Below, one piece after another: positions 22,957 through 34,318 of a stretch of DNA of 64,000 bases. Source of the stretch: Saturnia japonica (taxonomy: Eukaryota; Arthropoda; Insecta; Lepidoptera; Saturniidae); contig CM065318.1 in assembly GCA_033032175.1 (NCBI GenBank), positions 7,936,001-8,000,000 of the forward strand, written 5' to 3'. The notes beneath the pieces were generated by a model. It worked only from the letters and a program-made list of their open reading frames with translations, made no database searches and was not told the DNA's origin. The position numbers and the translations under genes are program-made. The stretch's first letter is position 1. Each line of letters opens with the position of its first letter.

Positions 22957-23711
22957 GATACTATGAAAAAAAGGTTTTAAATAAATTTTAATTTACGACA
23001 TCAATCTAACAAAAATTAACAAATGGATTTTAATCACCTCGTTTTACTGATCTGTGATTTTAATATAGTTCATGTTACGTTAATTAATAGCTTAACACTT
23101 CGAAACTAAAATAATATTAGACTTACGTAGTAATAGTTATCAATAACAAGTTTTAAACGGTAACCTACAACTGATGCCTGTACAATGAGTGTTAGAATTG
23201 TATTTCGAAAGAGAATAAACCACTGGCAGGTTTCAATAAAAAATCAATCCATAAATTTGAAACGTTACGGTAATTTACAAAATAACTTAGGATCAGAAGT
23301 AATCTGTTAGCATCCGACATGCTCTATAATTTTAAAGTCAATTTACCGGATATTCTTTTACAGATTAATGAAGACGCGGCCGCCCGTCTTACGCTTAGTT
23401 TTTTTTTTCCTGGCAGCAACACCTGCGCAAGAACCATCGCTGCGGTAGGTCCCGATCAAGATGTCAAATCTCAAGGCTGAAGGGAATCGCTCCATTGCCT
23501 TTTGATACACGTTGTCCAACGCCGACGTATTAAACTAGTTTATAAGAACTATGACAGTTTAATTAACTTTATTACTTTTAAAATTAAGTTAAACTTTGGT
23601 TAATTTTTACGCCAAATGGTGGCAAAAAGGATCTAGTATTGACCATATATATTATAAAAGTTGCATTGTAGTTACGTAGGTTGTAAACCCGATATATTTA
23701 TACTTGATTAT

Positions 23712-23935
23712 CTGTGCCCCACGGATTTACCCGTGTTCATAATTACTCCTCTGCTCCTTAGTTTCGTAGCGTAAAGTTATATAACTTACAACCTATCTCA
23801 TTAAATAGACTATAAAATGCAAAAAAGATTTTTTTCAAATCTAACTAGTAGTTCCAGAGATCAATCACGTCAGAGATAGTACATTCAAACATATTAGAAA
23901 ATACAATCTCTTCAGCTTTGTAATATTACTATAGA
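23712..23935 (-). mobile_element. Helitron-like repeat family H2
   Basis: On the plus strand it opens with ctgtgccccacggatttacccg and closes with taatattactataga before T. Reversed, this is TCTATAGTAATATTA...GGGCACAG, resembling 31750-32022. It contains the shared phrase gtagcgtaaagttatat, also found at 27315. The terminal CTAG is eroded. Confidence 0.5.
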
Positions 23936-24320
23936 TTTCAGAAGTATCGCTGAATATTATTGTTTATATTTTATTTATTATGTAATGTAAATAATTCTCC
24001 AATTTAAAGTAGACTTTAATGTGTTATCTGTAATTTAGTTGGACAAAAAGCACCTGCGCGACCAGGGAGGTCCGCCGGTTGTTTTATAGGTACTCCGTAA
24101 GTTTTTGTTGATTCAATTGCATACATTTCCTTACAATAAGATGTTTCGTAATGACATGCACGGATAAAATATCTCAATTATAAAAAGTGGTAAAGGTTGC
24201 GCGCAGAATTGTAACCTTATTTTTTTTAAAAGTTATCTTCATGTCACAAGTCATCATAAGTCATAAGTTCCAGGTGAATTATGAATAAATATACTAACTA
24301 CTCTAATCTACCACTGGTAA

Positions 24321-24865
24321 TCTACACAAGTAGGTAATAAAATTGAAGTGTCTATTTGTAATGTCAAAATATCAGCTTTTTACTAAATGTATATTGTATA
24401 TACCATACGATATTAATAACAAAAAAAAAAATTAAATTTTTGTTCGTTTATCTGTTTGTTCCGGGTAATCTCCGTAACGATTGCACCAATTTTTACGGGA
24501 CTTTCACTGGTTATATATAGCTGATGCTATTTATAAGGAGTAACTTAATAGGAGACTTTTATTTTAGACAAATAATTAGGGTTCTGTTCAAATAAAAAAA
24601 CTGGTCATGGTACATCAATTCGGGAGCCTAAATGGCTTACGCTAAGTAAACCTTAAGAGAAATTTCAAATTAATGTACTACATAATTGTAGATCTTAAAA
24701 AGACCTACAAAAAGTCGACGAGAGCATATGTGTTTCTTCCAAGGATCACTCACAATAAGTATTTTTGTCCTTAAAACAACCAGAAGCGTTCGTTTCACGA
24801 TTAGCGCGTGTGCCCGATCGACGGCATTCTGTAGTCCACACGAGCAAAGCCGCGGGCACAACTAG
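24321..24865 (+). mobile_element. Helitron-like repeat family H1
   Basis: Starts TC (tctacacaagtaggtaataa) after A and ends ...gccgcgggcacaactag before T, the A/T target expected of Helitrons. Internal landmarks shared with 29629-30138, 33576-33986 and 60395-61233 include aaaattgaagtgtct, gtttgttccgggtaat, acaataagtatttttgtc and gcattctgtagt. Non-coding and non-autonomous. Confidence 0.75.
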
Positions 24866-25000
24866 TCTATAATTTAAGCTAATATAATAAATCTCAAGAG
24901 ATTGTTTGTTTGAACATGCTAATAACTGCCAATTATATTTGAAAAATTATTACTGCATTTAATAGCATATTTATTATGGAAGGCTACATTAGCTTCGTGC

Positions 25001-25754
25001 TAGGGGTGTTGCGGATATTCGAATCGCATCCGCAAATACGGAACATTTGTATTAATTTAGATATCTGCATCCGTATCAATCGCTGCGGAGCTTTTAAGAA
25101 TGCGAATTTATAAGTGCATGGCGTAGCGTTAAGTGATAAGTTAGGCTCACTTTAATGAGAAGATCCTATATATAGGGTTTGTTGGTTTTGTTTTAGTATT
25201 TGACGTGATTTCCATTGTAAATCAATTTAAGTGTTTGTTCATTGGATTTATCCAAGTTGTTTGCGTGGTTGATGAATATTTCGATGTAAATATTGAATGA
25301 AAAATTGAATAAAAATGTCGCCACCAAAAAAAACAGTATCTGGACTTATTTTACATTAGACGATTTGAATGAAAGTCCACTTAATTGGTGGAAAATTAAT
25401 CATGTTGAACTTAAAACTCTCTCCAGTTTTGCACGCAGATATTTATCACTTACACCATCCAGTATTTCCAGCGAATACACTTAGGAACAGGAGTGAGGCT
25501 GAGAAGGCTGTAATATTACTATGTATTTATTAAATATAATTCACGAATTTTTAAGTTTAATTATTAAACAAAGTTTTTTATTATAAAATTCTAAACTCAA
25601 AATGCTAGTAATTCAAACTAAAAACCATATTAGTTTTGTTCTCAACATGTGATTAATTAAACATTAAAATTAAATCGATTTTTATTTATTTATGTACTTA
25701 AAATTGAAATATTAAAATTTAAATTTAAAATTTCTGAAATCCGCAATAACCCTG
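25001..25754 (+). mobile_element. Internally deleted hAT transposon with 8-bp target duplication
   Basis: Flanked by the exact 8-bp direct repeat cttcgtgc (24993-25000 and 25755-25762), the length used by hAT transposases. Terminal inverted repeats are imperfect: left taggggtgttgcggatattc, right (reversed) cagggttattgcggatttc. At 754 bp it is too short to encode a whole transposase and contains the joined-up fragment at 25293-25484. The first base at the left end is T rather than the C seen at the other end. Confidence 0.85.
25293..25484 (+). pseudogene. Deleted hAT transposase remnant
   Basis: A 63-codon frame that joins two ends of a hAT transposase. KKNSIWTYFTLDD resembles the BED-type zinc-finger start (S-x-W-x-Y-F). 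NESPLNWWKINHVELKTLSS followed by ARRYLSLTPSSISSE is the C-terminal dimerisation motif (P-L-x-W-W, then L-A-R-x-Y-L-S-x-x-x-S-S-x-x-S-E). The catalytic core is absent. The frame stops where the canonical motif would continue. It might still bind DNA or a partner transposase, but nothing shows expression. Confidence 0.75.
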
Positions 25755-25783
25755 CTTCGTGCTTTAACTTTGGCTATTTGATA

Positions 25784-26556
25784 GGCCTGGTGGCGCAGTG
25801 GTTTACTCTCAAGTCGAGAGGTCACAGGTTTGATCCCTGCGCACAACTGGCTTTTGTGTGATGAGCATAATTGTCAGTTCTGTATCTGCGTATTAAATAC
25901 ATGTATACTAGCTGACCCGTGCAACATCGTCTGCGACACATAAGAGAGAGAGGGTTAGAGAGAGTGAGACGTAGCCATAGAGACAAATAACAATTGTCGT
26001 AGGTACCTACAATACAATTTCTAGTTGCCGCCTGTCTGCCAAAACATTCCGCTAAGGTGCACGCGCGGTACTTGATTATTATTTTGCTGTGGAGTTATTT
26101 AAAAACTGTGATATCTCCTAAGATATTCATTGAAATCAAATGATGTAAAGGAAGATTTAAGTAATTTTGTCCAAAATTAAATACTTGTGATAAATAATGT
26201 ATTTATTTCGATAAAGATTAATACCATTTTTAAAAAGGTCATATTACGTCAACCTTAAAAGATAGACATATACTATCATGAACTTTTTTGGAACTCTTTA
26301 AGAGAAACAATTCCGTCACTAATCATTGTTACGTAACTTTAACCATTTACGCAGTCCACGCCATGGAAACTTTCAAAAGAAATAATTTTTCTATTCCAAC
26401 CAGTACTTCCTGAGATTAACGCGTTCAACCAAACAAACAAACTTTTCAGTTTTATAATATTAGTATAAATACTTAAATCAACTGTTAAGTTACCATAGTA
26501 CAAGGTTTGCTTAGTTTGGAATTAAATTGCCTTTTAGGGGATATTTATTTATTGCT
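25784..26556 (+). repeat. tRNA-derived SINE family U, split by a Helitron
   Basis: The head is at 25784-25907, with Pol III box A-like tggcgcagtgg and box B-like ggtttgatccc, then gatgagcataattgtcagtt. The tail resumes at 26467-26556 with gttaccatagtacaaggttt and gaattaaattgcc. The same head-to-tail order is unbroken in 34072-34318 (plus) and 59178-59428 (minus), which shows that 25908-26466 is an insertion. Confidence 0.82.
25908..26466 (-). mobile_element. Helitron-like element inserted in SINE U
   Basis: On the plus strand it starts ctagctgacccgtgcaacat and ends ttttataatattagtata; reversed, that gives a 5' tatactaatattataaa and a 3' ...gggtcagctag before T. It lies exactly between the two halves of SINE U. 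An AG-rich stretch (gagagagagggttagagaga) is internal. No coding capacity. Confidence 0.72.
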
Positions 26557-26748
26557 TTATAACTCTAAAGAGCAGAGCAGTAACCATGAACATCAAGGAA
26601 TCTAGAAAGCTGTAAGCAACTAAGGGACCGTGAGAACAATGATAGGCTAGACGAGTGCGTGGGCGCGGGCGAGCGGCGGCGGCGCGGCGGCGCAGTGGAG
26701 AGTTGGTCGAATAAATTCAATACGAGTGAAACCATGGGGCACTGCTAG
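26557..26748 (+). mobile_element. Helitron-like H2 3' part
   Basis: Ends ccatggggcactgctag before T. The phrase cagtaaccatgaacatcaag is shared with the H2 copy near 28550 (agtaacaatgaatatcaagc). A local GC run (gcgagcggcggcggcgcggc) at 26668-26690 stands out from the AT-rich surroundings. The 5' boundary is not visible. Confidence 0.5.
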
Positions 26749-27169
26749 TTAATAATGTAATAGAGAGGTAAAATGTATGAGTACGATCAATGACATTTTA
26801 TATATAGACGCGTCAAACGCCAACAACACTGCACTAATAACAGCACAATTTATATAGACATAGAAACTATAAGTAATGCTTCTAGTTATAGAGTACGCAC
26901 AAAAGAGAATGAATATGAAAAGTTTATATGGCATTTTTGTTGTTAGAAAGAAATGAATATATATTTTGCCCTGTAGTAATGTGCAATCGCTACAATGGAT
27001 ATTTGACGTGGGTAACGCATCTACATAAAAAGATCTTAGACTACGGTTGCAGGAGGTAATCCCTAAAACTACTGAGGCGATTCTAAAAATTACGTCACTA
27101 ATAGAATAGAGGTACCTATAGGGCACAGAGAAATTTATTTGGAGATTTTTCTATACATGGCGCAGTCCG

Positions 27170-27740
27170 ACTGGTGGAATACCTCCACCCTACAGAAGAT
27201 CGCTCGGCGCCCGCGCCGCCGACGTTATTGTTCTATCTTTGTTCTTACTTCCCGTACTTGCCTACAGCTTGCCAGTTTGCTCATGTTCATAGTTTCTACT
27301 CCGCTCCCTAGGATCGTAGCGTATAGTTATATTAGCCTATAACTTTCCTCAATAAATCTATACTATAAATGGATAACTAATTAACTGACATATCAACGCA
27401 CAGCCCAAACTATTGGGGCTAGGAACGTGAAAATTTGTATTTGTAGGCCAAACACCAAGGAATGATTTTTGGATATTCAACCCCCAAGATGGTGAAAAGG
27501 GGGATGAAAGTTTGTACGAAAATCCGTAATTTGTGTACATAGATCTATGAAAATTGGTAATCAGTAATTTAGTTAGAAAATAAAAAATATGGAACATAAC
27601 TCAACTATGATGCGAGCGAAGCTGTGGGCAAAACGCTAGTAGGCTAGAAAATACAAAAATATTTTTTTAAATCTGAATGGTAGTTTCAGATTTTAGCGGG
27701 TTCAAAAAAATACAATCTCTTCAGAAATATTAAGTACAGA
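27170..27740 (-). mobile_element. H2-type repeat interrupted by another Helitron
   Basis: 27290-27356 (ctactccgctccctaggatcg, gtagcgtatagttatatt) and 27650-27740 (tttttttaaatctgaatggtagttt, aatacaatctcttcag) are collinear with 23745-23920. The intervening 27357-27639 begins TC and ends CTAG between A and T, a second Helitron-like insertion. The outer 5' edge near 27170 is uncertain. Confidence 0.55.
27357..27639 (+). mobile_element. Nested Helitron-like element
   Basis: Starts tctatactataaatggataa after A and ends gcgaagctgtgggcaaaacgctag before T. It splits an H2-family copy. 283 bp, non-coding. Confidence 0.65.
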
Positions 27741-28099
27741 TTAGCGTGATTAGTAAGTAATATTATCTAATAAGTCACTGTTATTAAAGATTTAGTTGTA
27801 TGCGTACGATGTCCGGAACAAAGAGCAAACAAGGTCGTCAACCAGGAGTACCAGGACCCGTATTCGATGCGAGGCGTTACATCTCGCCGGACAAATCTGT
27901 CTGACGATGTCTAAATTAGATTTTATTGCGGGCCGTCTGCGCGCATACACCCACGTGACAGAACCACTTGAGTTTGAACTGTATGCATACAATAAAATTA
28001 TGTCTTCCCCACACAATTGTTATATGAATCTTAATAGATTTGTTATACAAATCTTAGGTTAAGAGTAAAAAGTATAAGAAGAGAGTAAGAAATTACTTA

Positions 28100-28636
28100 T
28101 ATTATAATAACTCAAGAGATCATTGTTTGTTCGAACGCGTTAAACTCCGGAACTACCAATTATATATATTAAAAAAAAACAATCAATTTTTTGAGGAAAA
28201 TTATAGGTTACATAAAGATCATGGGCGCCGATAGCAAGGTGCAAAGGGGTGCATTTACACCCCCCCTGTCGGGAAAGAAAATACATAGATAAGATTATTA
28301 TTTTTTTAATTTATTTATTTAATTACTGTTTGAATAAAAAATTAAGGCGTCTAGATGTCTGTCCAAACTTTTACAATACACGCATGTATAATTAGTAATT
28401 ACCTATATTTCATTAGTTTTAGTATTATAGTTTATTAGTATTAGTCAATAGTATAGTGTGTAGATGCTGATGCACCCCCCTGAGAGTAATCCTGGAGGCG
28501 CTCATGGTAAGAAGTTGTTAGGTCAACTGTGACCCTAAGAAGCAGAATAGTAACAATGAATATCAAGCAATAAGGGAAGTGAAAACAACAATAGTTGAAT
28601 AAATTTAATACGGGTGAACACGTGGGGCACAGCTAG
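28100..28636 (+). mobile_element. Helitron-like repeat with an internal insertion
   Basis: Ends gtgaacacgtggggcacagctag before T. The left part (tttgttcgaacgcgttaaac) is the standard opening of this repeat group; the exact 5' edge is uncertain. 28217-28508 inside it looks like a separate element, with loosely inverted ends: catgggcgccgatag on the left and ggcgctcatgg on the right, and aggggtgca / tgcaccccc next to them. Confidence 0.5.
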
Positions 28637-29628
28637 TATATATATAAAAATGGATGATGTTATATATGTATGAGATTGATAAACTCCAACACTGTTTTAT
28701 CGATCACCACAAAAGTAGATCTAGGTAAGTGTTTTTTTCATGGACAATGTTTAGCACCGAAAAGGGTAGAACAATGCCTGTGGTGCCATCTAGTATATTA
28801 CACATTTTCAAGCTATAATTGATTTTTATTTATCAGGTAAACAGAGTCCTGTAAGCAATTTGAATACATAGAGCAGGGTCCCCATTCTCGTCAAAACGCC
28901 TGCAAATGAAGCCTGCTAGTTGGATGGTCATAACATTGTTATTGAAATCAGGATTAGGTACTTATAATAGGATAATGTTACAAATAGAGTACACAACCTA
29001 AAATATTTTTCTTTTAGCTGTCTTAATATCGCCAGGAAATTTACTGAGTGTGTCTACAATATTTAGGTGATAATACTATTGTTTGACCCATATAACATCT
29101 ATTTTTTTAGCTATTGACTAATCCCAAACTGGTGGTATATATATAAATAATAACTTTGATCTTATTTAACAAGACCATACAAACGATATAAGTCTTTCAT
29201 TGAAAGTTCTCGTTTGACTGGTCAATGAATTCAATTGGGTGAGAAACAAACTTCAAACAGCTGAGATGTAAAAAAATGTAACGAAAACATGTAGCTCCGC
29301 TCAATCTGCAGTTTTGGTCATTAAAGAGCACAATTTATAAATAAAGATACGTGACATTTAATTGTTTTAATTAAGATAAAAAAGGTATAACGATAAGATA
29401 TATGTTCATTAGTTAGCGACAATTACATCAACAGTGAATACATATATTTTAATAAAATCTTTTTCTTTTAATAAAGATAAGAACTTAGGTCCATAACTCA
29501 GCGATATTTAGAGCGACAGTCAGTACATTATATTATCAATCTACGCTGGGAGGTCCAAATTTCGTGGAATGGAGGGGATGGAGTGTGGATAGGGACGCTC
29601 GCTTAGTGTCATACTAATTGGGGACTAA

Positions 29629-30138
29629 TCTATACAATTAATAAAATTGAAGTGTCTGTCTGTAATGTCAAAATAACAGTTTTTTACTAAATGCATGTGA
29701 AAGTATATACGATACACATAAGAAAAACCCATTTTTAAAATTTTTGTCTGTTTGTTCCGGGTAATTTCCGAAACGGTTGGACCGATTTTGATGAGACTTT
29801 CACCGGTAGATAGCTGAATTTATAGGAAGTAACTTAGACTACTTTTATTTTAGAAAAAGACTTAGGGTTCTGCACTAATAAAAAAAGACTGGTCTTAGTG
29901 AATCAATTCAAGCGCTTAAATGGATTACGCTGAGTAAACCACAAGAGATATAGCAAATTAATGTACTAAACAATTGTAGACATTAAAAAGACCTACAAAA
30001 TGTCTGGGAGAGTATACGTCTATCTTCTAAGAAACACCCACAATAAGCATTTTTGTCTTTAAAATAGCCAGGAGCAGGGGATCAAGATTCGCGCGGGCAT
30101 TCTGTAATTCACGTGAGGAAAGCCACGGGCACAGCTAG
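29629..30138 (+). mobile_element. Helitron-like repeat family H1
   Basis: Starts tctatacaattaataaaatt after A and ends gccacgggcacagctag before T. Collinear with 24321-24865 and 33576-33986. Non-coding. Confidence 0.78.
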
Positions 30139-30164
30139 TCATTAGTATATAAATTGAGTTTAAA

Positions 30165-31020
30165 TTGATTTACAAGTGGCACGGTCTTTTTAAACATGGT
30201 CGGGAGTCGATTGAAGACGACCCCCGCTCAGGAAGGCCAGTTGAGGCCACCACATCAGACATCGTCGAAAAAATGGAAAAAATTGTATTGTATTGTATTG
30301 TATCGTTTCAATAAAAAACAGTTATCTACATTAGTTGGAGTATCAGATACCACCATTTTGCCAATCCTACATGATCACTTAGGTATGACAAAAGTCAGCG
30401 CAAGATGGGTACTGAGAATGCTTACGCCGCTTCAGAAACAGCAGCGCGTCGTTGCGTCAAAACAATTTTTGCAGTTGAGTGGAGACGAACCTGCACAGAT
30501 TTTGGAGCGGATTGTTACCGGAGATGAAACATGGGTTCATCACTTTGAGCCTGAGTTCAAACAAGAGTCCATGTAATGGCATAAAAAGGGGCACCACCGC
30601 CAAAGAAATTCAAAGTGTCGGAGTCGGCTGAAAAGTTGATGGCTATTGTATTTTGGGATTGTGAGAGGATAATACTGATTGATTACAAAGAAAAGGGAGG
30701 GACCATAACCGGAGAATATTACGCAACGATACTAGAAAAATTAAAGGAGGCCATCAAAGAAAAACGTCGAGGAAAATTGACCAAGGGTGTGTTGCTCTTG
30801 CAAGACAAAGCGCCGGTTCACAAGAGCAGATTTGCAGTGGCTGCTCTGCACACGCATGGCTTCGAATCACTAGTCCACCCAACCTACAGTCCAGATCTGG
30901 CCCCAAGTGAATTTTATTTGTTTCCCAATTTAAAAAAAGACTTAAGGGGAAGGAAATTTTCAGACGACAAAGGGGTAAAGGAGGCAATTTTGGCATTTAA
31001 TACATATTTATAATCCATAA
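30165..31020 (+). pseudogene. mariner transposase, frameshifted copy
   Basis: Cut-and-paste transposase of the Tc1/mariner superfamily. The N-terminal DNA-binding part (WHGLFKHGRESIEDDPRSGR, about 30176-30236) is in a different frame from the rest; the frame shifts at a short attgt repeat near 30285-30305. Then come WVLRMLTPLQKQQRV, the first catalytic Asp in VTGDETWVHHFEPE, a TAA shortly after at 30576, the second Asp in LLLQDKAPVHKS, and the third position in YSPDLAPSEFYLFPNL. The spacing between positions two and three is 34 residues, but the third is Glu where mariners have Asp. Broken by at least one frameshift and one stop. It lies in the GAS1-like gene's intron. Confidence 0.85.
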
Positions 31021-31749
31021 CGATTGAGTAATATTGTTCTATAGATAAAAAGCCTAAAACAATACAAATCTTGACAGTAATTGTTTATTTATTTAATTTT
31101 CCCTTTGGAAAATTCATATTTTTTGCCTGTGAATTACGTGATTTGAAACGCCGATTAGAAAACGTGACGTCACCATAATTCAGGAAACATGAACATGAGA
31201 CTCTTACGTAAGTTGTCACATTTGTCACTGTTATCATACAAAATGACGTAGAAAATGAGTTTTGACGTCAAGGGACCATAATTGCACGTTTTTGTGGCAT
31301 ATTATTTGATTATATTAAAAAAAATTAAATCTTTTTTGGTTCATTAATGAAAAAAATAATAATTCATAGGTATCATTTACAAAATAAAAAGTGTTTAAAA
31401 CAGTTTTCTAAAAGTTGTCAACTCCCGGATTAACTTGCTTTACCAAGTTTTAACTGTAACTTGTTTGTCATTGGAAAAGAAATCATGAAAAAATTAATTA
31501 CCCAAATTACTTTAATGATATTTTTTTGCAGGATGGATCAGTGTCAGGCTGGATCGCCCGTCATAGTGACTCTCTTTTGATTTTTCGCGTTTCGAGATCA
31601 GCTAGTGTATATCTAGCTTCCGGCACGACATTGGTGACAATCGCTGGGTTGCCTACCATTCGGTGGTCGCTATTGTTTTTGATTGTATTGTGTTTACCAT
31701 CAGGTACAGTGACTTTACTTTGTCGTACTACTTTAAAATTATTTTTTAA

Positions 31750-32022
31750 CTGGCTGTGCCCCACGGTTTCACCCGTATTAATTTTATACGACAAACATCG
31801 CCAACGCGCCCACCCGTTTAGACAATTTTTTATTTTTTGTGTAAAATTATCGACATTTGTATGAGAAATAGATCGATTTTTCAAATTATAATATAGCCTT
31901 TGTTACTCGCTGATACTGTAGCTTTATATTCGTAAAAGAATTTTTTAAATCGATCCAGTACTTTTTGAGATTATCCATTACAAAAAAAGTCAAATCTTTC
32001 CTCTCTATTATATTAGTATAGA
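31750..32022 (-). mobile_element. Helitron-like repeat family H2
   Basis: On the plus strand it opens ctggctgtgccccacggttt and closes ctattatattagtataga before T. Reversed: TCTATACTAATATAATAG...GGGGCACAGCCAG. The expected CTAG end is CCAG here. It sits about 60 bp from the donor of GAS1-like exon 1. Confidence 0.65.
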
Positions 32023-32084
32023 TGAAATAACTGTCAATTAGGTTCCTATGGTTGCACAAAGGTAAATTTAAAAAAAAAACTCAC

Positions 32085-32315
32085 ATTCATAAGCTCCTTT
32101 CCTTCTTCAGTCGAGGTGAGAGCGATGAGGGCGTGTCCACACTCTTTAGGGCAAGCGCTGGTCGGTTCAGCCAATACTGCATCGCACATCATCATATAGT
32201 TGCCGAGAGCCGCTCCGCACCCTGTACGGTATACGCACCGCATTCTGGCCTTTGTACACGGCATGGAGGCCGACGCCGCAGCCGATACAGCCAGCAATGC
32301 GGCCAACACCCACAT
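32085..32315 (-). CDS. GAS1/GDNF-receptor-like protein, coding exon 1 (N-terminal 77 residues)
   Basis: The exon begins at 32318 after the acceptor cttgtttttag; its first bases are GTG and then ATG at 32315, which I take as the start because it opens a signal peptide (MWVLAALLAVSAAASAS). The mature part has the first GAS1-type module: MPCTKARMRCVYRTGCGAAL, a Met-rich MMMCDAVL, then CPKECGHALIALTSTEEGKE and the donor after Leu-Met-Asn (GTGAGT). In GAS1 proteins this module continues with Cys-Glu/Asp-Cys, exactly what exon 2 supplies. The joined protein is 235 residues, small for the family, with two modules, a signal peptide and a probable GPI signal. Gene symbol left blank because the insect orthology cannot be settled here. 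Confidence 0.82.
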
Positions 32316-32318
32316 CAC

Positions 32319-33575
32319 CTAAAAACAAGAACCAGTTAAGTACTAATACTCTGACGATAAACCTCCGTCCGTATATACTACTACAAGTTCCTATCAGCGG
32401 CTTCTCTCGCGTATCTTTTTATTAATATTCAATCAGTCAGCTAGTGAACTGACCCATTGTATGTTGTTTTGCGCTGTCTAATAGTTTCCCTACTATAGCG
32501 CCATCTAACCCAATTGTTTTATTCTGCAAACGTTGCCAAGACTATAACGAACAAAATAATAATAATACACATCGGTCCTTTGAATGTTAAATTACGATCG
32601 AGAGTTCATACAAAAAAGGATGTTCTGTTTTTCCAGAATTTTACAGTTGTCCGGGAAGCATTTTCAATTTTTTTTTTATAAACCTAATTCGCACTATTAC
32701 GAATACTTTAAAACAAAAAATAGCCAAATTGGTGCAGCAGTTGACAAGTGATGCCAGCTTACCAACGAAAAGAATTTCATTTGTATTTTTATAGATTTAT
32801 TTATATTTATCTATTTCACTTTTTCTTTCTTTTTTCACAATTTCGCAATGGGACAGACTCAGCTGATGCTATGTGATGCGGACACCACACAGCGCTGGTT
32901 TTCAGTCTGCCCCACATTCATAAATAGGGACAGGGACTTTTGTCCCATATATTTTTCGGGGTGGTAGGGATATGTAACCGACTGGATCTCAAACATCACG
33001 TACATGGTGATAAACTTGCAGTTACTCTTTTAGTTGACCGCGTTTTGGGAGCAGCTAGATTATATCCAGCTGCAGAAAAGTTTAAAATCCAGCATGGTAG
33101 TGACATAGGAAGAGATGGATTGACGGTCTCACTGTGGTCGCCGCTTTTTTTCTCGGATTATATTTCTAACGTAACTGTAACTTTGCCGTGCTACCATAAA
33201 AAATATAATAAAAAGAGAAAATAATTTTTCAATTAGGGTATAATTACATATTTTTTATAACTTAGACTTTATTTGTATACAATTTACATGTATAAAAGCT
33301 ATGTATAAAATTTCATACTACCTATATTTCGCTCCTCAAAAGTTTAATTTTATTTAAGTACAGTTACTCAGTACACCTTGATGTGAAAAAACAACCTGCT
33401 GTCTAAATATCATATTTGATTACAATATCGGATTTGAAATCATGTTTAGTTTAGACATGAAACGAACCAGCGTAACTTGTAATGGAGAAATTTTATGAAT
33501 ACGTCAATCAACTCATAAAAATAAAGTAAATGAAACATTTTGCATGGCTCCTCCTAATACAACCTAAACATTCAA
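32319..33575. other. Upstream intron / intergenic DNA of the GAS1-like gene
   Basis: No coding feature. The polypyrimidine stretch ggttcttgtttttag at 32319-32334 (minus) is a good splice acceptor just before the ATG, implying an upstream non-coding exon. Around 32860-32960 is a mixed-composition patch with no recognised element. Confidence 0.5.
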
Positions 33576-33986
33576 TCTATACAATTAATAAAATTGAACT
33601 GTCTGTTTGTAATGTCAAAATAACAGCTTTTTACTAAATGCATATAAAAGTATATACGATACCTATAACAAAAATCCCATTTTTTAAATTTTGTCTGTCT
33701 GTCTGTCTGTTTGTTCCGGGTAATATCCGAAATGGTTGGATCGATTTTGACGGGACTTTCGCTGGTAGATAGTTGAATTTATAGGGAGTAACTTAGGCTA
33801 CTTTTGTTTTAGCTAAATAACCATAGGCATTAAAAATACCTACAAAAAAGTCCGGGAGAATATACGTCTATCTTCTAAGGAACACAAATAATAAGCATTT
33901 TGGTCTTTAAAATAGCCGGGAGCGGGGGAGCAATACTCGCGCGGGCATTCTGTAGTTCACGTAAGTGAAGCCACGGGCACAGCTAG
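33576..33986 (+). mobile_element. Helitron-like repeat family H1
   Basis: Starts tctatacaattaataaaatt after A and ends gccacgggcacagctag before T. Contains a (gtct)n stretch near 33693-33708. Collinear with 29629-30138, with an internal deletion. Confidence 0.78.
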
Positions 33987-34071
33987 TATTTAATAATACC
34001 GTTCTTTATAACTTTCTAGAGTGCGGTTTGAGAGATACTGGATTTAGATAACACAAAATAACATAACATTA

Positions 34072-34318
34072 AGGCCTCGTAGTGCAGTGGCCTTACTTAG
34101 AGCCGAGTCGTCGACAGTTCGATTCTCGCATATGACTGACTATTATTTAATGAGCATAATCAATGCCAGTTGTGTGTCTGGGTGTTAAAAACCTATACAT
34201 ATGTGTATAGTATATCATCTATTTAGTTACCATAGTACAAGCTTTGCTTTGTTTAGAATTGAAAGGCCGTGTGGGAAATATTGTGTCCCCATAATTATTG
34301 TACTATTTATATTTATGA
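34072..34318 (+). repeat. tRNA-derived SINE family U
   Basis: Head aaggcctcgtagtgcagtgg with box A-like tagtgcagtgg and box B-like agttcgattc, then gatgagcataatcaatgcca-type body (here aatgagcataatcaatgcca), gttaccatagtacaagcttt, and end gtgtccccataattattgta. An intact member used to recognise the split copy at 25784. Confidence 0.8.

Larger units (their letters stand above)
21903..32084 (-). other. Intron of the GAS1-like gene (about 10.2 kb)
   Basis: Begins with GTGAGT after the Met-Asn codons of exon 1 and ends with ttgttacag before exon 2. The intron is packed with transposons: Helitron-like repeats, a hAT, SINE U, palindromes and a mariner. No further exon with the family signature was seen. 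22000-22900, 22960-23700, 28640-29620 and 31030-31740 hold no recognised feature. Confidence 0.75.

Noticed and set aside
26640..26720. GC-rich patch as a promoter
   Set aside because: It lies inside a Helitron-like H2 repeat ending at 26748, and a related GC run occurs reversed near 27200 in another H2 copy.
32316..32318. GTG as the start codon of the GAS1-like protein
   Set aside because: Eukaryotic start should be ATG, which follows directly at 32315; the GTG is the first codon after the splice acceptor.
32052..32339. A 95-codon plus-strand frame
   Set aside because: Exact antisense of the signal-peptide exon of the GAS1-like gene.
32940..33224. A 94-codon plus-strand gene
   Set aside because: No family features, no splice or promoter context, and composition like the surrounding AT-rich DNA.
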